This document shows positions 58,501 to 64,000 of a DNA stretch of 64,000 bases, piece after piece. Numbering within the stretch: the stretch's first letter is position 1; each line of letters starts with the position of its first letter. The notes beneath the pieces were generated by a model. The model did no database searches. It worked only from the letters and a program-made list of their open reading frames with translations, and had not been told where the DNA came from. This stretch comes from Antrodiella citrinella (Eukaryota; Basidiomycota; Agaricomycetes; Polyporales; Steccherinaceae), in contig SGPM01000042.1 of the NCBI GenBank assembly GCA_004802725.1, forward strand, positions 58,292 to 122,291, read 5' to 3'. The position numbers and the translations under genes were made by a program.

Positions 58501-60210
58501 TGACAAAAAGATGATGCTCACCGTGCTTGAAAATGAAATGAATCTAAGCACACATGGGAGTTAGGGAATACCTCTTTGATTGCTCGTGCATCCGTGCAGC
58601 AGCGGTCAGAGACAATATCTGAGGGATCCGGGTGCTCGAGCGCAGTCAACCGCCCTTTGAACCCCTGCATCAACTCGGTAATCTGAGCTCCCTTTTTGTC
58701 CTGGCATGCTCGCTGGGATCAGAAATTTGTCAGTGAAGCTTGTTCATCGAAAAAAGTCTCAATACGTACCCAGCCAACTGTCAAGTTATGTTCGTTTATC
58801 ATTGATAGGACCCCTCCCTTCACGAGTTTGTGGCGTCCACCTTCCTTATCAACCACAGTAGCCCTATTCGCAAATTTGAATGTTGCATCGAGAGACAGTG
58901 ATTTAGCTGCGTGAACACATAAATCAGTGCTCAGGTGTTGGGCAAACAGCAAGTAGACGCTTACCAGATAATGTTCGAAGATGATTAGTGGATTCTTGGA
59001 CGCGTGAACGATCACAGAAAGTTGCATAGACATCCGTGATTAGATCATGGGTGATTGATTGACCACGATATCCGTTATCTGCATTGTATGCAGAGAATCG
59101 CAATAACGTAGGCGCGCAGAATGTCGATTGAACGAGTCGGTGCTCAAACATCTGGAGGTATTCCCCCATCTTCGCCTTATACTCGAGTAGGTGCAACTCT
59201 GTAAACTGATAAGCTAGTGAACAGTTCGCTTCACGTGGGTGGGACATACGACGAATGTTTTCCTCAAGACCTGCGGCTGTACTCAGCGGACGCATCTCAT
59301 CAATCATTTGAAAGAGTTCAGCCGTCACTGCACATCGCTTGAAGAAATATGGCACACCACCTGCCGCGCATAATAGTGAGTATGGTTTATTTAGTAAGTT
59401 GCTGCACCATGACTTACGTGGTATCTCCCATAGATTCCATTTCTCCCAATACAAAGGGTTGGTTGTCGCAATGCAGTAGCCTTCCTTGTTGGTCTTTCCC
59501 TGGCTTTCACCATGACAGAGCTTGCAGCGGATGCGGAAGCCAAGTGCAGTCTCCTCCTGCCAGATGCCGTGAACGTCTCGATGTCCGGTCGTGGTCCAGC
59601 CCTCCCAGAGAGGCTTTTTGTTACCGCATGGGCATCTCCCTATCTGAGGGTAGTAGAGAGGATGGACGATGGTCACTGGTCGAAGGTATGCAAGTTCTGG
59701 TTTGATGTCTGGAGTAGCTTCACGTCTGAATCGCTCGTAGAATTCAGGAGGGGTGAACCGTGGGCCGTACAATGGAATCGCAGGGTTCAAGACACGAGGT
59801 GTGGTACGGGCAACTGATTTTGCTGATGCATGAATCTTGACCTGATCGTAGGTGAAATCGACATATTGAACAACGTGCGAGACCCAGTTAAGCTGCGCTA
59901 TTTCAGCTGTCTGGGTTTTCTTGATTCCTCGACGCTTTATCCAGTTGTCGCAGCGTTGATTGACCTGTACAGCGCACAGAGGTGAGCTTAGAATTGTCAC
60001 TGTCGTGAGATATCAGAGACTGACCTCATGAAGCCATTGTTTCTCGAAAGCAGTCGCCCGTTTCTCCGGTGTGTCATCCAAGTCTGCAGAGGGCAAACAT
60101 ACCACTTGCTTCAGCAGCTGAATGATTGTAATGGGGTCAAACGAAGACATGAAGATAGTGCGTACTCGTACGAGCGGTGTCGTACAGAGAGGAAGGATTT
60201 CAGGGGCCAT
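55534..60210 (-). CDS. Large transposase-like protein (DUF6729-type zinc domain plus DDE-like core)
   Basis: A gene with many exons, about 1100 or more residues. The N-terminus (MAPEIL at 60208-60210, or MSSFDP at 60148-60150) leads to WLHEVNQRCDNWIKRR. A zinc-ribbon-like domain has CPCGNKKPLWEGW and RIRCKLCHGE, then NPLYWEKWNLWEIPRKSW. Next are SAYNADNGYRGQSITHDL and SLDATFKFANRATVVDKEGG. IVSDRCCTDARAIKEVFPNS, VCLDSFHFQAR and DDICVDGSRIEGSHKGWGRM follow. The Asp (LDAT), Asp (VSDRC) and Glu (RIEG) could form a DDE triad. A long Ser/Pro-rich linker follows, and a C-terminal module with FWKEHCYAVPLG, CTRCHTLMYPGPTGSTINHK and RGYCSDG. I recall this architecture from agaricomycete transposon-derived proteins with DUF6729; the name is from memory. 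All exon joins I tested keep frame, so it may be active or domesticated. Confidence 0.72.
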
Positions 60211-60582
60211 TTGTCTCCCTCATCTCCTTAAAATTATTGTGGCGGATTTCGTTCACCCGCCGTACGCGTAGACGGACCATACTTAGACGAGCCATGCTGC
60301 TCTCGCCTGCTGGCAGCGACGGTCCCGCTGTCGTGTAGTCATCTATCCCAATAAGCATCCGGCGGATGGTAGCCAAGTAATCATACACTGGTAGATACAC
60401 GTACACTAACAATTACAACTTTCTTGCTTTTGCGTTGTTCAAATTAATCATAGTACCAATACATATCACAGCCGCAGTGACTTCATTACACGCCCCACAG
60501 CTCCCGACTCCGAAATAAGTTCAAGGAATATAAAAGATACCTCTGACTCGCTGACTCTCTACTGACCCAAGTAATGACTCGG

Positions 60583-61375
60583 CTACAATGGCTGTACCGA
60601 CTCCAATGCCGCCACTAGCTGATAAGGAGGAGTGGAAGTGAGGCCGGCAGGGAAGCCCTCCATAGTAATGTAGCGTAACCAGAAGCGTACGCGTACAGGG
60701 ACGTCAAAGGGGATGTCGGCAGCACTCGACGGAACAGCTATCTTGCCGTTGTAATCCTTGATGGGTATCTGTAACAAGCCCGCTGTCAATACATCGGTTT
60801 GAGAAAATAATAGAACTCACTATGTCTGCATCCGCGGATGCCGTTGCATCCAACTGAGGTTTGAACGGCAAGAACATCACATGCAACTGAGTGAGACTAC
60901 TTTCCGAGTTTTCGCGAAAGAGAAGTCGCGTCGTAACATGGTGGGGAGCACGTTCAGCGATGTCGGGAAGGGTGTGGCTGAGCTGCGCGAATTGTGCTTG
61001 CGAAACTGGGTCGCTACGCGGCTCTAGCCAGAACGAAATGGTGGGCGATTGATCTGGATGATCGGCCTCCGTCGGGAGGAATCTGTAGTTGAGAGGTGCA
61101 ACCATGTTACAATTGTCCCGGGAGAGCTGTCCGACGAGGGTGAAAAGGATAGGGGCGGAAGCCCGCACAGGTGCATTGCCAATGCGACGGCAACACAACC
61201 AGAGGGACGGTGATGCAAGGGGGCAATGATGAAAATCAATGTCGTTGCCTATCTCCTGGACACTGAGCGCCTCGGGCTGCACGAAGACCGGGTGATCCAG
61301 GCAATCTGGTTTGTTCGGCAAAGGCATAAGTTCAAGGAGATGGTCGTTGTTGAAAGAGATACGCTGAGGGGCCAT
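60583..61375 (-). CDS. Unrecognised two-exon protein
   Basis: An exon from 61375 (MAPQRISFNNDHLLELMPLP) runs to a GTGAGT donor after ATASADADI. It joins in phase 0 after a TTACAG acceptor to IPIKDYNGKIAVPSSAADIP, ending ALESVQPL at 60583. Predicted length is about 240 residues. The sequence is well mixed, with several Trp/Phe/Pro segments (YRFLPTEADHPDQSPTISFW, VRFWLRYITMEGFPA), and looks coding. It has no signal peptide or membrane span and no recognised domain. A further upstream exon (around 61420-61480) is possible because the acceptor-like TCAG sits right at the start codon. It follows the transposase-like gene on the same strand and could be element-associated. Confidence 0.5.
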
Positions 61376-62445
61376 GGAAGTAAATATTCATATATAAAGT
61401 GCAAGTGAGTCATGTCGGCACTTACCGGTGGTGTCTGGTAGGTGAATACCCGTCTCTGCAATCTGGAAGTGAAGGCGTCTCACTCGTCTGTTTGTCAATC
61501 AAGATGTGAAGCCTAGTGGTGAAGCCAGATGTCAGATTAGCGACCTGAATCTCAGGTTTAGTTTAGCAAATCCCAATGCCATGGATTCGGTCCCACTGGC
61601 AGATCCAGATGTGATAGGAACGAGAGAACACCGCGCTTGGCTACGCTTGGTTACAGATTCTAAAACGCTTTGAGTTCAGATTGTCAGTCAGGGTTACGAT
61701 GAAGAAGCTTACTTTTGTGACTGTGAGCAGTTGACTGCACCTGCGCCCCACATCATGTACAGCTGCGAACGGTTGAACCGGCAGATGTATTGCTCGTTCG
61801 AACCTTGAAATGAAGTGCGCGCACATACATTAGATTATTCTGAGCTGCTGAGTTCAACAAATGATAGGCAAACAAAAATCCAAGCTACACCGTGACCTTG
61901 AAACGGCAATGAGGGCTTCTCATAGAGTGATACTTATGCACTGGGCACGACAGTACAACTCACCTTGGATGACGTCGCGCTGGAATGATACGGCGATTTG
62001 AAACCACAAAGCAACGAGTCACGGTGAAATCGCAGATCACGTTGGTCCTTGCAGTATAGAATATTAAAGTAGGACTCTTGCTGATCAGAGAGCGGCACAT
62101 TAATATTGGTGCTCAGACCTCATGACACGTTGAACGATGTTCTAAGAGGTTCGGTGAGCCTTTGTTCTTTGTCGCCGTCCTCGCAGTATTATGTTTCTTC
62201 CCAGTAGCTCGCGCTGAAGAAAACAGGTCGCAGTATAGAACAGTCATGATTGGTATTGGTACGCAACATTCTCGCACTTGCTCTTGGTAGCTGTCAGCTC
62301 ATAGGCATCAGTACTGTACTTGCAGATTTGGGTACCATATGATCTTGTGTAGGGCGCGCACACATGCACACTTGACTCTGAGGGGTCAACAACTAACAAG
62401 TTATATACAATATGTATCAGCGATAGTGCCAAGAACACCTATCAC
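61376..62445. other. Unassigned 1.1 kb
   Basis: Only short frames occur on both strands. No RNA gene or repeat was recognised. Confidence 0.45.
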
Positions 62446-64000
62446 TCAATCCTCTCCAGGCTTGTAATCCCCGCCCGCGCCCGCATACAGCTTGCTCGTA
62501 ATCGGGTTCACAACGCTCTGCACCTCCTGCAGCTTCTCCTCCAACTCCTCCGTGTTCGTGCTCAACCCGTTCTCGTCGATCCAGTCCGTTATGTCCTTGA
62601 CCGCGTCCAGGATCTTCTTGTCGTCGTCAGAGATCTTGCCCCCGAGGCCCTCTTGGTCGCCAAGTTGCGACTCGAGGCCGTAGACGAAGGAGGAAAGGCT
62701 GTTCAGGGCCTCGATGCGCTTGCACTGGGTTTCATCCTCAGAGGCGAACTCCTTAGCTTCGCAGACCATGCGGTCAATCTCTTCTTGCGAGAGACGGCCC
62801 TTTTTGTTGGTGATGGTGATAGACTCGGACTTGCCACTGTCAATGAATAGAATATCAGCAACGAGCATACATCGACAAGTGTTGACGTAACTTACGTTCC
62901 CTTATCGGCAGCCTTGACGTTCAAGACACCATTAGCATCGAGCTTGAAGACGACCTCAATCTGAGGAACACCATGAGGTGCGGGAGGGATACCGGTAAGC
63001 TCAAACTTGCCGAGCAAGTTGTTATCGTTGGTCAACAAATGTTCACACTCGAAGATGTGGATCAACACGGTGGGCTGGTTGTCGGCAGCCGTGGAGAAGC
63101 TAGAAAAAGTCGCAGTCAGTCACGATGACACGCAGCGGTATACACCGTAACTTACATCTGGGACTTGCGAGTAGGGATGACGGTGTTACGGGGAATGAGC
63201 TTGGTCATCACACCACCGGTGGTCTCGATACCGAGAGTGAGAGTGAAAACATCGACAAGGACAACATCAGCGGTAGCCTCGTCGCCAGCGAGAATAGAAC
63301 CCTGGACAGCACCGTAGGCAACAGCCTCATCGGGTTGATACCCTTGGAAGGCTCTTCGCCGAAGTACTCCTTAAGGAGCTACTAGACCTTGGGGATACGA
63401 GTAGAGCCACCAACAAGGACGACCTGAACAAAGAATTAGTAAGTACGGAAAACGCACCACACGAGGACTATTGGACTGACCTCATTGATGTCTTCCTTCT
63501 TGAGGTTGGCGTCTTTGAGAACCTGCTCGACGGGCTTCATGGTCTTGCGGAACAAATCTATGTTCAGTTCCTCGAACTTGGCACGGATGAGGGTCTCGGA
63601 GAAGTTGTTACCGCCCTCGAAGGACTCAATTTCAATGCGAGCGGACTGCTGGCTGGAAAAGGTCCTCTTGGCCTTCTCGACTTCGGGTGTCAGTCTTCTT
63701 CTTGTACTCGTCATTGAAGTAGGCGGGGACGATGACAACGGCATGAGTAACGGGCTTATCGAGGTACGCCTTGATCTTGGACAGAACCATGGCAGAGATC
63801 TCATCGGAAGTCTATGAATGCTGTCAAAACTGGGTTTTGTGCGAAAACAAAGAAATCCACGTACGAAGTCATGAGTCTCACCCTTGTGTTGAACCTGAAT
63901 AGCGGGCTTGTCGTTTCTCTTGACGATTTTGAAAGGCCTGGCGTACAGAGATAAACACAAGTGCATTGTACTGTTACAGCAGAAACTCACCATTACTTTC
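62446..64000 (-). pseudogene. Decayed Hsp70, BiP/Kar2-like, truncated by the window edge
   Basis: On the minus strand there is clear ER-type Hsp70 sequence, with introns. The N-terminal part at the edge has [12 protein letters not shown] and the [14 protein letters not shown] region. The ATPase end has [19 protein letters not shown] and VVLVGGSTRIPKV. The substrate domain has [30 protein letters not shown], and the lid to SKLYAGAGG. Several lesions are visible. Directly after VPAYFND more than 100 codons of the nucleotide-binding domain are missing, including the phosphate and hinge motifs. Two adjacent TAG codons (63379-63384) replace the expected Gln-Gln. A lost base at about 63328-63339 shifts the frame in the [12 protein letters not shown] motif. 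The C-terminus lacks HDEL. It cannot encode a working chaperone. The start lies beyond the right edge. Confidence 0.85.

Noticed and set aside
55534..60210. KDZ-type transposase assignment
   Set aside because: The CxC cysteine clusters and the conserved core of KDZ transposases are not visible; the zinc and core segments fit a DUF6729-like protein better.

Overview
The window looks like nuclear DNA of a filamentous basidiomycete, most likely an agaricomycete. The evidence is dense genes split by many 50-65 bp GT-AG introns, a mitochondrial-type nuclear gene set, a fungal chitin synthase, a fungal monocarboxylate-type MFS carrier, and lineage-typical families: a DUF6533-like membrane protein, a small Cys-rich 'MCRR' protein and a DUF6729-like transposase. 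The genes are not organised as operons. Neighbours appear to be functionally unrelated housekeeping, transport and wall or carbohydrate genes.

Layout, left to right. Positions 126-3309 (-) carry a tandem AAA+ ATPase of the AFG2/DRG1 type. A possible small membrane-protein gene (3362-3780, -) starts only 24 bp from the divergent GPI16/PIG-T gene (3805-5828, +). From 5829 to about 12070 little can be assigned, apart from an 81-residue Cys-rich protein built from four short exons (8362-8866, +). Then come ATP synthase subunit f (12072-12551, -, with a 9-nt microexon), an amino-acid permease with a large insertion in a predicted cytoplasmic loop (12783-16023, -) and a divergent polytopic membrane protein (16714-18491, +). 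An intron-containing tRNA-Asn (20105-20200, +), a DUF6533-like membrane protein (21620-22951, +) and a small secreted Thr/Pro/Asp-rich protein (23297-23950, -) follow. A complete foldback MITE with a 9-bp target duplication sits at 24491-24864.

The middle of the window holds an intracellular-type GH2 beta-mannosidase (25198-28694, -), an MFS carrier (29275-30938, -), a GNAT acetyltransferase (33395-33910, -), a chitin synthase (34579-38590, +), a small 126-residue protein (39289-39921, -), an F-box-like protein (40896-42038, -), EB1/Mal3 (42362-43393, +), an SDR oxidoreductase (43947-45459, -) and a membrane-anchored GH35 beta-galactosidase (47601-51934, +). A secreted Gly/Ser/Asn repeat protein (52196-53207, -) follows, in which repeats track symmetric phase-1 exons.

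The right end is mobile-element territory. There is a hairpin-rich stretch with a telomere-like palindrome (54914-54941) and a large transposase-like gene that appears open throughout (55534-60210, -). An unassigned two-exon gene (60583-61375, -) is followed by a decayed Hsp70/BiP copy running off the right edge (62446-64000, -). The most noteworthy items are the exon-per-repeat secreted protein, the transposase-like gene, the MITE, the BiP pseudogene and several tiny-exon genes that ORF-based calling would miss. No database search was possible, so family names rest on motif recognition.
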